Origin: Ailurus styani
Taxonomy: Eukaryota > Chordata > Mammalia > Carnivora > Ailuridae
Length of the DNA: 64,000 nt
Assembly (NCBI GenBank): GCA_002007465.1
Contig: LNAC01000065.1
Location: forward strand, 4,837,023-4,901,022
Direction: 5' to 3'
The notes beneath the pieces are model-generated. The model did no database searches. It had not been told where the DNA came from and saw only the letters and a list, made by a program, of their open reading frames with translations. How positions within the stretch are numbered: position 1 is the first letter of the stretch; each line of letters starts with the position of its first letter. Positions 32,519 through 43,927 of this stretch are shown piece by piece. The position numbers and the translations under genes were made by a program.

Positions 32519-32713
32519 TTTAAGAGAGAGAGAGAGTGTGTGTGTGCGCACGCGCATGCACCACACTAGTGGTGGGAGGGGCAGAGGGAGAGGGAGTAGC
32601 AGACTTCCCACTGAGCAGGTAGCCTGACAGGACAGGGGCTCCATCCCAGACCCTGAGATCATGACATGAGTTGAACTCAGATGCTTAACTGACTGAGCCA
32701 CCCAGGCACCCCA
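32480..32713 (-). mobile_element. CAN-SINE with alternating CA/CG patch
   Basis: Minus-strand copy. Tail at 32480-32521; head ends ACTGAGCCACCCAGGCACCC. It contains GTGTGTGTGTGCGCACGCGC at 32537-32556, an alternating purine-pyrimidine run capable in principle of Z-DNA. The duplication AATTCAATTC lies at 32470-32479 and 32716-32725. Confidence 0.9.
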
Positions 32714-32725
32714 TAAATTCAATTC

Positions 32726-33771
32726 CTAAGGAAGTTCAGATCAACCACCAATGTTCAAAATGTTTATTTGTGTAGAAGAGTCACAATATTAGACTTGTTT
32801 CTTCCCAGCTATAATGATGGATTTGGCAGACATGAAAACAAAAAATAAGTAACAGCCTTTCAAGGAGCAGAAATCCTGGGGAAAAGTCATAAAGCAAGCC
32901 CCATTTGAACTCTCCTCTAAACTACTGTCTTGCCCATGGAACCGATTAACACCATAACCTTGCATTATTCATCACTTCATTCTCCCTGCAGATTCTGGGA
33001 AAAGAAGGGTGGAACTTATAACTGCATAATCTGGCCTGGCTCTTTGATCTCAGCAGGCTTGGACATGTATGCTGAATTAGAGCAATGATCTGATGCTCCA
33101 GGATATATTACTTTAGTAGGGAAGATACAGTTTTCAAACTAGGTGGAATAAATCCTGGTACAGAATTTTAACAGAAACAGCAGAGCAACCAGGATCTCAT
33201 ACAAGGCTAAACCTTCTTCCCCACAATTGCCCTTAGGCTGCAGAGAATATAACACACAGGAACACTTAATTCACACACTGTAGCTATGAAATAAGGTGTG
33301 GGGAAAAAAACAATGCATGTGTCCAACATCAAAACAGATTAGAAGTCTGTCTGTATCACAATCTTTCTATAAAATCTTTGCAAATAGTCTAATTCTCTTC
33401 CTAAAAGTTCTGCCCTTAAGATGTTACTAACAACTATAAGGAAAATATTAGTCAAAACTTCTTCTTTTAAAAAATTCTTACACTAAAAAAACTTGTATTT
33501 CTCTTCAATTCATTATTACATACCCTGACCCTCACAAATTGACTTCATCTCTTTATATCTTAATCTTTTAGGTTATTCTTTGACATAGCCTTAATGTCTC
33601 TTATAAAAAGGTTTAGATTCAATTCACTAAAAGTCAAGATAGCAAATACTATCACAAAAACTTTTGGTTATAAATCATGTCTTTTTGTTTTATATAATTA
33701 ATAGAATTTATAACTAATTTATATAGACTCCATTAGCACTTGCACATCTTGATTACTTTATTTTAAAAGTC
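32726..33771. other. Unassigned sequence
   Basis: No gene or confident repeat recognised. Confidence 0.5.
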
Positions 33772-33951
33772 AGGGATGCCTAGGTGGCTCATTTGGTTGG
33801 GTGACCAACTCTTGATTTCAGCTTGGGTCCTGGGATCAAGCCCCATAGTGGGCTCCATGCCAGTGGGGAGTCTGCTTGAGATTCCCTCTCCCTCTCCTTC
33901 TGCCCCTCCCCCTGCTTGCATGCTATCACTTTCAAATAAATAAATAAATCT

Positions 33952-33995
<44 letters not shown>

Positions 33996-33997
33996 AT
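33772..33997 (+). mobile_element. CAN-SINE, older subtype with long (AAAT)n tail
   Basis: Head GGGATGCCTAGGTGGCTCAT; a shortened central part (no CAGGTCATGATC segment; TTGGGTCCTGGGATC joins directly). The tail holds about 11 AAAT units at 33955-33997. Confidence 0.9.
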
Positions 33998-35552
33998 GTC
34001 AAAGTATTCTTTAATTGCCACTATATGGTAAAAATAATCTGAATAATTTGTTTAAACACTAGAAAGCTAACAGGAAAATAAATAATAAATTTATAACATG
34101 ATAGATCATTATAAATAATGTACAGAAAAAAAATAAAGCTGCTTTAAAGCAAAAGGGAATGCCAGCCAGGGTGGACCTAGAATTAATGGGTGGGGTTGGA
34201 GTGGATGAGTTAGATTTTGCAAGGTGTGATTGCAGTGATAGACCAAGAGGGGTGAGGGAGGGGGTGAAAAAAGCTGTTCCCAAAATTAGGGAGCTGGCCT
34301 GACACTATCAGCTAGGTTGTAGTGTTTTCCTATTGAACATAATTCCACAGAACATTAATATCAGATAAGGTCACTCAGACCATGATGGATCAAGACAAAA
34401 GCACCATTTTGTAACCATGTCTAAACACAGACAAAACTGAAATTATTCAAACCACAAAAATGAAAAATGTATTTATAAAAATGTAGATAAGATGTATTCA
34501 GAAGTCCAGTCATAGAATGCAACATGCCTGATAGCGTCCAAATGCACAGTAAAGTCCTGCTTCCTAAACCCTTCCTAAAATCACCAAACGTGAGCCCAAT
34601 TCCTAGTAATCAGTTTTTGTAACGCACTCTTACTCAGATGCCCTTATGGTGTGCATTGTCCCTCCTTTAAATGAACCTTTAACCCAACCTGTTTAAGTAT
34701 AAGTTTATTGTTCCTGGTGTTTGAAAACTGAAAGACAATGGAAATGGGAAGCAAGCATCCATGAAAAGGCGATAGAACCAATGGATTGAAAGGTCTTAGA
34801 GGAGGGAGCTGAGATGACAAGAAGTATAGATCAGAAAGTGAGGTATTTTGAATGAGATCATGGAGGAGGTAGAGTTATTCACAATGTCAAGGTCTAAAGA
34901 ATGGCCATGAGAATAGACAGAGTGGATGTAGAAGAGAGAATACTGAAACAGAAGGTATCTAGGAACTAGGACATCAGAATATTACAAACATCACACACAC
35001 GGCCATTGCAACCACTGTGACTTAGGAAGGAGTACTGTTAGAGACAGACATTGAGCCAAAAATTAAAATTTTTATTGAGTGGGAATCGCCTTTGAATAAA
35101 CACAACATGAAAGTATATTATAGACTGGGAGCAAAATCTTCAAAAACAAGGGATATTAGGGAAAAGAGAAAGAAAATTAGTTTGAAAGTATTAAGGAACA
35201 TCAGGGAAGATACCTACTCCACCCACAGCCCTGTGCAGTGTGGAGAGACAGAGGCTATTGCTTGATAGGGCCACAAGAGAGGAGGATCCTTAGGAGAAAT
35301 TCACATTTCAATAGACTGAGAAGGTAAAGAGGACATTTAAAGAAAGGAGAAGGGATACAGCATTTTTAAATGATGGGCCAGAAACTCAGAAGTCACTATG
35401 GAGGCAAAGAGGAGACAGGGATGAGGGAGATCTGGAAAAACATGGAATCATATGGGGTTGTGAATCTCTATGAGGAGTTCTAAACAAAGCTGTGGAAGAA
35501 GGCATAAGATTTTAAATGTTGCCACCAAACCCTGGATATCTTTCAAGTTGCT
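33998..35552. other. Unassigned sequence
   Basis: No gene recognised. The purine-rich block 34790-35000 resembles old interspersed repeats I cannot name. The 74-codon frame 34059-34283 has no domain. Confidence 0.45.
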
Positions 35553-35645
35553 CAGGTTTCTCTCTCCCTCTCCCTCTTCACCTCCTCCCCCACCTGCTGC
35601 TCTCCCTTTCTCTCTCTCTCAAATGGATAAATCTTTTTAAAAAAA
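35553..35645 (+). mobile_element. CAN-SINE, 5'-truncated tail
   Basis: CT-rich middle (CTCCCTCTCCCTCTTCACCT) followed by CTCAAATGGATAAATCTTTT; the tRNA-like head is missing. Confidence 0.7.
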
Positions 35646-36439
35646 ATACCTATAGTTTATAGAAATAGTCCATTTTCTTAATGGCATACAACATTTTCCC
35701 CTCAAATCTCTTCCACATCAGTAAATGGCATCTCTATCATCAAAGTTCCACAAACCTCAAATCTTGGATTTATTCTTTTCTCTTTCACATCCCACAGCTA
35801 ATTCATTTGACAAAACCTGTCCACTATAGATTCAAAATATTATCCAGAATCTTCTCTTTCCTTCTATTTCTACCATCTTCCCCCCCAAGTCACCATCATC
35901 TCTTGCTCAGTTTATTGCAATAGATTATTGTGCTGAGTAATTTCTGCTTGTTCTTTCAGATCCACTCTCCAGCATCTTTCATACCTCTTTGGGCACAGGA
36001 ACACTGACCTGCATGGATTCCAAGAGATTCTTCCCCTTTTGCCTAGAAAGATTCTAGCAGGCTCTTCTACTTTATAAAGAAAATATACTCACAGTATTTA
36101 TTTGCCTAGCCCATCCTTGAGGCAGGGAAAAGAGGAGATCATGGTACATTGGTTATGTCCCTCTACCACAAACCACAGTTTATTTAAGGCAAACTCATTT
36201 TGTTTAAAGCAATCAGTAGTTATAGCAAGAAAAAAGGAAAATTCTCTCACCAAACACCACCAATGGCCATTTAACCCCAATTTGTGAAGGTAATTATTTT
36301 CTCACACTTGAATAAAATCTTCTGCTGGGCCTCCTATTTTATTGGGCACTTTCAGATCATAAAAAGCTGTCTAGTCACTTCAAATCAAAACAAAGAAAAA
36401 AAAATGACATCATTGCAATAATTAAATGTTCAATTTTCT
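35646..36439. other. Unassigned sequence
   Basis: No feature recognised. Frames 35681-35923, 36098-36280 and 36102-36287 show no known domain. Confidence 0.5.
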
Positions 36440-36703
36440 GGTAGGTAGACTGTCTAAATGGCCTCTTAGAGATTTGCTATACTAATCCCTGGAACATTTG
36501 AATATGATAAGACATCACTCCTGTGATTGTGTTATGTGATATGCACAGTTGACTTTTAGATAGGGAAATTACTTGGCCGGGCCTAATGTAAAGCAAAGAG
36601 CTTTTCTTAGGCTGAAGCAAAAAAAGGATTCCAGAGAGACTGGAAGCCTTAAGAAAGACAAACTTTAAACATGCAGTAGGTCATATGAGGAGGAATTGGA
36701 TGT

Positions 36704-36734
<31 letters not shown>

Positions 36735-37255
36735 TTTAAGATTTATTTATTTATTTTAAAGAGAGACCACGAGGGAGCAGGGGAAGGGCAGAGGGGAAGA
36801 GAGAATTCATAAGCAGACTTCCCTCTGAGCAAAGAACTGATGCAGGGCTTAATCCCAGGACCCTGAGATCATGACCTGAGCTGAAAACAAGAGTCAGGGG
36901 CTTAACCAACTGAGCCACCCAGGTGCCCCAAGGAATTGGGTGTTCTTAAGGAAGTGAGAGAGGTCCCTGCTGACATCTAACAAGCACGAAAGTATCTCAA
37001 TCCTACAACCAAAGGAAGTAAACTCTTCCAATAACAGTCATACTTTTGGAATAGGATTCCAAGCTCCAGATGAAAACGTAGCCCTGCTCAACATTCTGAG
37101 TTTGGTCTTATCAGACCCTAAACAGAGAACTCAATTAAGTCATCTTAGACTTCTGACCTACAGAACTGTGAGCTAGCAAATGTGTGTTGTTTTAAACCAT
37201 TGTGTGTGTGGGAATTTGTTAGGCAGAAATAGAAAACCAATACAAATCCAATGTC
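36440..37255 (+). mobile_element. MaLR/MLT-like LTR, split by a SINE
   Basis: 5' part: AATCCCTGGAACATTTGAAT, CACTCCTGTGATTGTGTTAT. 3' part after the SINE: AGACTTCTGACCTACAGAAC, GTGTGTTGTTTTAAACCATT, AATTTGTTAGGCAGAAATAG, AAAACCAATACA. These match the start and end of an old MaLR-type LTR. The middle is too diverged to follow. Confidence 0.65.
36707..36930 (-). mobile_element. CAN-SINE nested in LTR
   Basis: Minus-strand copy with a (CT)n run before the tail (36707-36734) that is probably a microsatellite grown from the SINE tail end. The head ends CTGAGCCACCCAGGTGCCCC. The duplication AGGAATTGGATGTTCT / AGGAATTGGGTGTTCT lies at 36691-36706 and 36931-36946. Confidence 0.95.
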
Positions 37256-38300
37256 ATTAAAGTTCCAAACTTAAAGTTTAAGCTGCTCTCCTCTAGGCAG
37301 CATCCCCTGTAAATTTAGAGGGAAAAGGAAATAAAAGGTGTGTCATCAGTATCTTCTCTGCTTTGGTGCCTTGCACTATTTCTTCTTAGCTCTTGCTAGT
37401 CATGGCGTCTGACCCCACTAGGGCAGGACCAGCAATAGAAAAAACGACAAGAAAAGGCCTCACTTGACTAGTACCACCATGATCTGCTGGTGGAGCTCTC
37501 TGACCTTGGGATGGTTTAAAATTGTTTATTCATTTTCATAGATAATCAGGGCTTATTTCTCTTTTGGGGGGTATAGCTTTGGTTTCTTGGGAGATTTTAA
37601 ATAACCTTCTCTATTGCCCAGATCCTTGATATAGGCTACTGTCCAACCAACCACTCATATCCTACCCTACCTGAGTCATATCCCAAAAGGTATAAACCCC
37701 AGAGACCTTTCCTTCAGGGTTACTTTGCTTTGGAAGGCTGCCTACTGGGGCAGGGTCTTTTCTAAATGGCTTCAGCTTGGTTAACTTCTAGGGTATTCAT
37801 GTGGCCCAAAGAAGGTCATACATCTGGGTCAGAAAAATGGTAGAAGAGCTTTTGTTCTCACTGCTGTCCTCTCTCTTCCTCCTCTTCCATCACAAAGACA
37901 TGCAACCATATTTTTGCTTGGAGATATTTTCAAGTGTGAGTCCAGATGCCACTTGCTAAATATCAAGTTCTCAAGTGATCTCACTGAAGGAGAGGTGAGA
38001 GAGAAGAGGAGTGCCTCCTTCCCATGAGCGATATGAGAGATGGTGATGGGTTTCAGAGCATGCAGACAGCTATCTGCTAAGAAATTCTGGCATCCTTTTC
38101 CAATTCTCAAGTGAAAATTTTGCTAAAGCAGACATAAAAGCCTTTAACCACCTCCTTCAATGTCCTGCAGTGGTTTGAAACCTCACTTTTGAATCTGGGA
38201 GCATTTCCATGTAGTCTTGTTCTATGTATGTTGGAGCTGAGGGAAAGATAATCTTATTTTAATATAGTATTAACATTAACTTCATTTCTGTATTTTCTAC
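37256..38300. other. Unassigned sequence
   Basis: No gene or repeat recognised with confidence. The 93-codon minus-strand frame 37829-38110 has no known domain. Confidence 0.5.
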
Positions 38301-38560
38301 AGCTGGACTCTAATCATCTGAGAGGCAGAAACTATGTTTTAAAAAATAAAAATAAACACTATTCATTAACTATTTATATGTCAGGCAGTTATCTTTGAAG
38401 TAGTGTCTCCCTGAAAACAATTTGCAGTAGGTATCATTCTTCCTATAGGACAGATGAAACACTGAGAAGCAGCAAAGTTAAGTAAATGCACAAGGTCACC
38501 CAGATTTTAAAAGGACTAGGTCTGACTTGATATTTATATCTGTCTTAACTCTACAACCTA
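38301..38560 (-). mobile_element. MIR element (with L2-like flank)
   Basis: Antisense MIR at about 38361-38560: CACTATTCATTAACTATTTA, TGTCAGGCAGTTATCTTTGA, GACAGATGAAACACTGAGAA, CACAAGGTCACCCAGATTTT. The preceding 60 bp (CATCTGAGAGGCAGAAACTA) resemble an L2 end. Confidence 0.75.
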
Positions 38561-39055
38561 TTTGCTTTCTGTTAGGATAATGGTCTTATAAAGAAAATTC
38601 CTAGAATAAAAGGCTCCATCTTCCAAATGTTTCAAATATTTGTAGTTGCAGCATTTCATCCTGTTGTGGTGTCCTGCTATTTTCTTCTCATGAGACTCCA
38701 CATTCATTACATACAACCCCAATCTGAAAATATGCAGAATGTGAATTCCAAAAGACCTGGAATGATGAGTTTGCCCTATGTTTTCTCCCGTAGCACAGCA
38801 GCAATGCGGTAATCACACCCCCACAGCTCCTTCTCCCCCTTTCTCCGCTGCTCCCTTAGTTGCCTGTTCTAGGTTGTTGTTTTTTTATTCAGATATTGAA
38901 AAAACCCTAAAAATAAACTGGATAGAAATTTCTGTAATAGTTCACACAGAGAAAGAGAAGAATTGCCTCTAGAACTACTTCCTAACAAGCCCCAAACATT
39001 TTTTTTTTCAGGAATGCTATCTCCTTTCCCAAAACTCTTTCTTATTTTCTTCTTA
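38561..39055. other. Unassigned sequence
   Basis: No feature recognised apart from a short T-run near 39000. Confidence 0.5.
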
Positions 39056-39069
39056 GAAACCTCAAGAGA

Positions 39070-39275
39070 GGGTGCTTGGGTGGCTCAGTGGGTTAAAGCC
39101 TCTGCCTTCGGCTCAGGTCATGATCCCAGGGTCCTGGGATCGAGGCCCATATTGGGCTCCCTACTCAGCGGGGAGCCGGCCTCCTCCTCTCTCTCTGCCT
39201 GCCTCTCTGCCTACTTGTGATCTGATCTCTCTCTCTGTGTCAAATAAATAAATAAAATCTTAAAAAAAAAAGAAA
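39070..39275 (+). mobile_element. CAN-SINE, young subtype
   Basis: Head GGTGCTTGGGTGGCTCAGTG, mustelid-type middle with TGATCTGATCTCTCT, and a tail with AATAAATAAATAAAATCTT. The duplication GAAACCTCAAGAGA / GAAAACTCAAGAGA lies at 39056-39069 and 39276-39289. Confidence 0.95.
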
Positions 39276-39549
39276 GAAAACTCAAGAGATATTCCTGAAT
39301 ATTTTATTTCAAAGTAAAGGATCCAAGTGCACAAATGCTATTAGTAAACAAACAAAAGAGAGAAAAATATTACTATTCTTACTCTGACCATGATCACCAG
39401 TTTGGTCAGTGACCAAAATCTTTCCGAGGAGTGTGAGTTATTTGATAAGATGATTTTCTGTTGTATAAGTGCATTCAGCTTCTCATTTCTCCTTCTCAAA
39501 GCCTCAGTTTGAAATCAACTCTGTGTAAAAGTTAAAGGTCTTAGTTGAG

Positions 39550-39754
39550 GGCGCCTGGGTGGCTCAGTGGGTTAAAGCCGCTGCCTTCGGCTCAGGTCAT
39601 GATCCCAGGGTCCTGGGATCAAGGCCCACATCGGGCTCTCTGCTCAGCAGGGAGCCGGCTTCCTCCTCTCTCCTCTCTCTCTGCCTGCCTCTCTGCCTAC
39701 TTGTAATCTCTCTCTCTGTGTCAAATGAATAAATAAAATCTTTAAAAAAAAAAA
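39550..39754 (+). mobile_element. CAN-SINE, youngest-looking subtype (copy 2)
   Basis: Carries the same diagnostic variants as the copy at 28492. A perfect 16-bp duplication AAAGGTCTTAGTTGAG lies at 39534-39549 and 39755-39770, and the A-run tail is uninterrupted. Both features indicate recent insertion. Confidence 0.97.
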
Positions 39755-39770
39755 AAAGGTCTTAGTTGAG

Positions 39771-39999
39771 ATTTCAGACAGTCACAGTTTAAATCCTACC
39801 TAGTCTACTTATGAACTGCTTGATTTAGGACAAATTACTTAACTTCTCAGTCTTTTCCCTCTATAATAATGGAGAATTTAAATCTTAAAATCCCTTAAGT
39901 CCTTAATTATTACAAAGGGATTTAAAAGGATAATGTAAGATAATTGGAAAAAGTATACAAAGCATTCATCACTGCAGTTAATACTAAGCATTGTGGTTC
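39771..39999 (+). mobile_element. MIR element
   Basis: GTTTAAATCCTACCTAGTCT, GAACTGCTTGATTTAGGACA, AATTACTTAACTTCTCAGTC and a long diverged 3' part. The young SINE sits at its 5' side. Confidence 0.6.
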
Positions 40000-40135
40000 C
40001 GGGGTCCTGGGATCAAGTCCTGAATTGGGGTCCTTGCTCAGTGGGGAGCCTGCATTTCCCTCTGCCTGCTGTTTCCCCTGCTTGTGATCTCTCTCTCTCT
40101 CTCTCTGTCAAATAAATAAAATCTTTAAAAAAAAT
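40000..40135 (+). mobile_element. CAN-SINE, 5'-truncated
   Basis: Starts inside the head at GGGGTCCTGGGATCAAGTCC, keeps the CT-rich middle (CTGCCTGCTGTTTCCCCTGC) and an AATAAATAAAATCTTT tail. No duplication seen. Confidence 0.9.
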
Positions 40136-40194
40136 TGTAACTGTTAATGATCATCATCACCATCATCACTCTATTAAAGAAGTAGGTTGAAAAA

Positions 40195-40415
40195 GAAAGA
40201 GCGCATGTAGGTTTAGAATCAGAGTAGAAACAGGTTGGAATCCTGACTTTCACAAAGTATAACTTTGAACATGTTCCTAATATTTATAATCTTTGGTGTC
40301 TACATCATAAAATGGTTTTGATGATGATACTTTACCTTACAAAATTGTTGTGAGGATTAAAGATAATCTATTTTAAGTGTCCAGCATGAGTACTTTGTAA
40401 AGGCTAACCCATTAC
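40195..40415 (+). mobile_element. MIR element
   Basis: AGGTTTAGAATCAGAGTAGA, GGTTGGAATCCTGACTTTCA, ATCATAAAATGGTTTTGATG, ATTGTTGTGAGGATTAAAGA, GTCCAGCATGAGTACTTTG, all in consensus order and close to full length. Confidence 0.85.
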
Positions 40416-40767
40416 TCCTTTTAGTTCAGTGCAAGTCTATTCAATACTTGACCATGGAAATGCAGGGATATACCACTCAGAAGCTCAATAAGGGCTTATT
40501 GATGAGTGGTTGCAAGCAATCCATGATACTTAAGACACTGACAAAGAATATTACTGATTGCTGTCTGCATGTTTTGGGTATGTTGCTTCAACACTACATG
40601 TAAGAAAATAGCCAAACAAGATTTTATAGTATATTTTGCCCTTAATATTGCTATCCTATGTGACTAAACTGTTATGTGAAAACATGACAGGAGGGCTATT
40701 CAACAATGTTCAATTTTTTTTCCTATTTTATGAGAAATGTCTAGTAACTATCATGATTCTTTAAAAC
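40416..40767. other. Unassigned sequence
   Basis: No feature recognised. Confidence 0.5.
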
Positions 40768-40777
40768 ATCCAAAGTT

Positions 40778-40966
40778 GGGGTGCTTGGGTGGCTCAGTGG
40801 GTTAAAGCCTCTGCCTTCGGCTCAGGTCATGATCTCAGGGTACTGGGATCAAGTCCCACATTGGACTCCCTGCTCAGTGGGGAGCCTGCTTCCTCCTCTC
40901 TCTCTGCCTGCCTCTCTGCCTACTTGTGATCTCTCTCTCTGTGTCAAATAAATAAAGAAAAAAAAA
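40778..40966 (+). mobile_element. CAN-SINE, young subtype
   Basis: Head GGGTGCTTGGGTGGCTCAGT, which shares the CTTGGG variant with the copy at 39070. A perfect 10-bp duplication ATCCAAAGTT lies at 40768-40777 and 40967-40976. Confidence 0.95.
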
Positions 40967-41121
40967 ATCCAAAGTTATGCACCCAGACAATTAAGTGGAA
41001 AATATTTATAAAATATACCTACTAACTATGTTTCTTGACTTTTAAACATGTTTATTTACTTTTTGTCTGTTTAACTTTTTATTTATTTACTTATTTCTTT
41101 ATTTAAATTCTTTTTTAAAAT

Positions 41122-43000
41122 TGTCTTTCTCTGATTTATTTTGCTTAGCATAATAATCTCTAGTTCCATCCATGTTGTTGCAAATGACAAGATATCATTC
41201 TTTTTGATGACTGAGTAATATTCTATTGTGTGTGTATGTACACACACATGCACACCACATCTACTTTATCCATTCATCTGTTGATGGACATGTGGACTCT
41301 TTCCATAGTTTGGCTATTGTGGACATTGCTGTAAACAGTGGGGTGCAAGTGCCCCCTTTGAATCACTATGTTTGTATCCTTTGGATAAATACCTAGTAGT
41401 GCAATTGCTGAGTCATAGGGTAGCTCTATTTTTAACTTTTTGAAAAACCACCATACTCTTTTCTAGAGTGGCTACACCAGTTTTCATTCCCACCAACAGT
41501 GCATGAGGGTTCTCCTTTCTCTGGATCCTCAACTACATCTGTTGTTTGCTGTGTTGTTAATTTTAACTTCTGACAGATATGAAGTGGTGTCTCATCATGG
41601 TTTTGATTTGTATTTCCCTGACGATGAGTAATGTTGAACATCTTTTCATATGTCTGTTACCCATCTGGATGTCTTCTTTGGAAAAATGTCTATTCATGTC
41701 TTCTGCCCATTTCTTAACTGGATTATTTGTTTTTTAGGTGTTGAGTTTTATAAGTTCATTATAGATTTTGAATAGTAACCTTTATCAAATATGTCACTTG
41801 CAAATATCTTCTCCCCTTCCATAGGTTGCCTTTTAGTTTGATTGTTTACTTTGTTGTGCAGAAGTTTTTTTATCTTATTGAAGTCCTAATAGTTCATTTT
41901 GTTTCCCTTGCTCCCGGAGACATGTCTTATTATAAGCTGCTAAAGTTGAGGTCAAAGAGGTTGATGCCTGTGTTTTCCTCTAAGATTTTGATGGTTTCCT
42001 ATCTCACATTTAGGTCTTTCATCCATTTTGAATTTATTTTTGTTTATGGTGTAAGGAAGTGGGCCAGTTTCATTCTTCTGCATATGGCTGTCCATTTTTC
42101 CCATTTATTGAGGAGACTTTTTTCCAACTATTCTTTATTCCAGTATTCTTTCCTGATTTGCTGAAGATTACTTGACCATATAGTTGTGGGTTCCATTTTT
42201 AGGTTTTCTATTCTGTTCCTTTCATCTATGTGTCTATTTTCATGCTGCTACCATACTGTTTTGATCACTACCTCTTTGTTGCTTTGTTTGTTTGTTTGTT
42301 TGTTTTTAAAGATTTTATTTATTTCACAGAGGGAGAGAGATCACAAGGAGGCAGAGAGGCAGGCAGAGAGAGAGAGGGGGAAGTAGGCTCCCCGCTAAGC
42401 AGGGAGCCCGATGCGGGCCTCTATCCCAGGACCCTGAGATCATGACCTGAGCAGAAAGCAGAGGCTTTAACCCACTGAGCCACCCGGGCGCCCTGATCAC
42501 TACCTCTTTGTAATACAGCTTGAAGTCTGTAATTGTAATGTCTCCAGCTTTGCTTTTCTTTTTCAAGATTGCTTTGGCTATTTGGAGTCTTCCATAATTC
42601 CATAAAAATTTTAGGACTGTTTCTTCTATCTCTGTGAAAAATGCTGGTAGTATTTTGATAGGGATTGCATTAAATGTAGAGATTGCTTTGGGTAGTATAG
42701 ACATTTTAACAATATTTGTTCTTCCAACCCATGAGCATGGGATGTTTTTCCATTTCTTTGTGTCATCTTCAGTTTCTTTCATAAGCGTTTTATAGTTTTC
42801 AGAGTACAGCTCTTTTACCTCTTTGTTTAGGTCTATTCCTACACATCTTATGGTTTTGGGTGCAATTGTAAATGGGACAGATTCCTTGATTTCTCTTTCT
42901 GCTGCTTCATTGTTAGTGTATAGAAATTCAACAGACTTTTGTATGTTGATTTTATATCCTGTCATTTTGCTGAATTCCTGTATCAGTTTTAAAACTCCAA
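41122..43000 (-). mobile_element. L1 ORF2 fragment, antisense, split by a SINE
   Basis: About 1.7 kb of the ORF2 C-terminal half read on the minus strand. At the right the frame 42324-43112 shows typical L1 ORF2 residues ([77 protein letters not shown]), downstream of the catalytic reverse-transcriptase core. Further left the reading frame is broken by stops and indels up to the C-terminal region near 41122-41450. The 3' UTR is absent, and the right end stops abruptly near 43000. The 262-codon frame mixes flank, ORF2 and SINE sequence. It is non-functional. Confidence 0.92.
42280..42493 (-). mobile_element. CAN-SINE nested in L1
   Basis: Minus-strand young copy with a (GTTT)n tail (42282-42305) and a head ending AGCCACCCGGGCGCCC. 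A perfect 18-bp duplication TGATCACTACCTCTTTGT lies at 42262-42279 and 42494-42511. Confidence 0.97.
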
Positions 43001-43368
43001 ATTTTAGGAAGCCTGCATGGCATGGACCTGCACTGGTCCTCTGGTGGAGGGTCTCACAGCACTGTGGCTGGTGCAGATTTGTCCCAAAAGGGCAGTCCCA
43101 AAAAGTCCCCAATGTGCAGGGGCTTGGAGTTTATGATAAAATGCAGCAAAAAGCCAGTATCCAGGTTAGCTGACCTCAGTAGATTGAAGTAGGTTGAAGT
43201 TATAGGCATTTCCTAATTATTACATTTTATACTCAGGAAAGAAATGTGACATACTTCATTTTAAGCAAAAATCATTTTTTCTTTGAGGTTAATATCCCAT
43301 GAAGTGCCTTTTAGTTACGGCCTTCCCAATCAAGTATTATTATTATGTTCTTTTCTGCACATACAGTT
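43001..43368. other. Unassigned GC-richer segment at the L1 junction
   Basis: Positions 43001-43175 (AGCCTGCATGGCATGGACCT, then GGGTCTCACAGCACTGTGGC) are more GC-rich than either side and look like part of a carnivore repeat I cannot name. It may be an inverted or foreign 5' end of the adjacent L1. Confidence 0.35.
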
Positions 43369-43828
43369 GGGGAACAAGAATCCCTGTCCTCTTCTAGGGT
43401 CCTTCTAGCTGGACTAAGAATCAAATTGACATTAGACAGATTAACATGAGAAAATCAAATTTAACAGAGTACTTACGTGGAATCCACACAGACAGGGAAA
43501 GTCCAAAGATAGGCAAAATGAAGTATATATGTCATTCTGAACTAAGGAGACAGGGACAGGGGTCTGGGACTTCAGAGGAAAGGAATGTACTTCATGGGGA
43601 GATAAGAAGAGCAGATGTTTGCCCTGCCATACAGATGAGTCATTCAGATAAAATTTATCTCTACTAATGACCCTTATTTTGGGAAAGACCCCCGAGCTAG
43701 ATTCTTTTGCGTAGGTAAGGGAGAGACAAATGTTTCTCTTGAGCCCACAGGGCCCTGCTGCCTTGAGTGTAGAATAATCTTCATGCCCGAGTAGCACATC
43801 TTGCAGTAGCCTACCCTTAGCTCCTACA
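43369..43828 (+). mobile_element. R1 LTR-like repeat, copy B
   Basis: GGGTCCTTCTAGCTGGACTA, AGAATCAAATTGACATTAGA, CATGAGAAAATCAAATTTAA, CATACAGATGAGTCATTCAG, ending CCCTTAGCTCCTACA. About 460 bp with TG...CA ends. The overlapping frames 43441-43797 (118 codons) and 43446-43667 lie inside it and are not genes. Confidence 0.75.
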
Positions 43829-43927
43829 TTATCATAGAGGGAAATGAAAGAGGTGTATATTCTAAAGGTTATTAGTATTTTTTTTCTGTGTTCCCAAATG
43901 AGGGCTCTGGGATAAAATACATAAGGG

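Noticed and set aside
32078..32569. 163-codon frame across the L1 tail, duplicated segment and SINE
   Set aside because: It includes the N at 32415 and both duplicated halves. It is an assembly and repeat artefact.
42324..43112. 262-codon minus-strand open frame
   Set aside because: It is a fusion by accident of SINE sequence, an L1 ORF2 fragment and flanking DNA. The reverse-transcriptase core and the rest of the L1 are missing. It is not a host gene.
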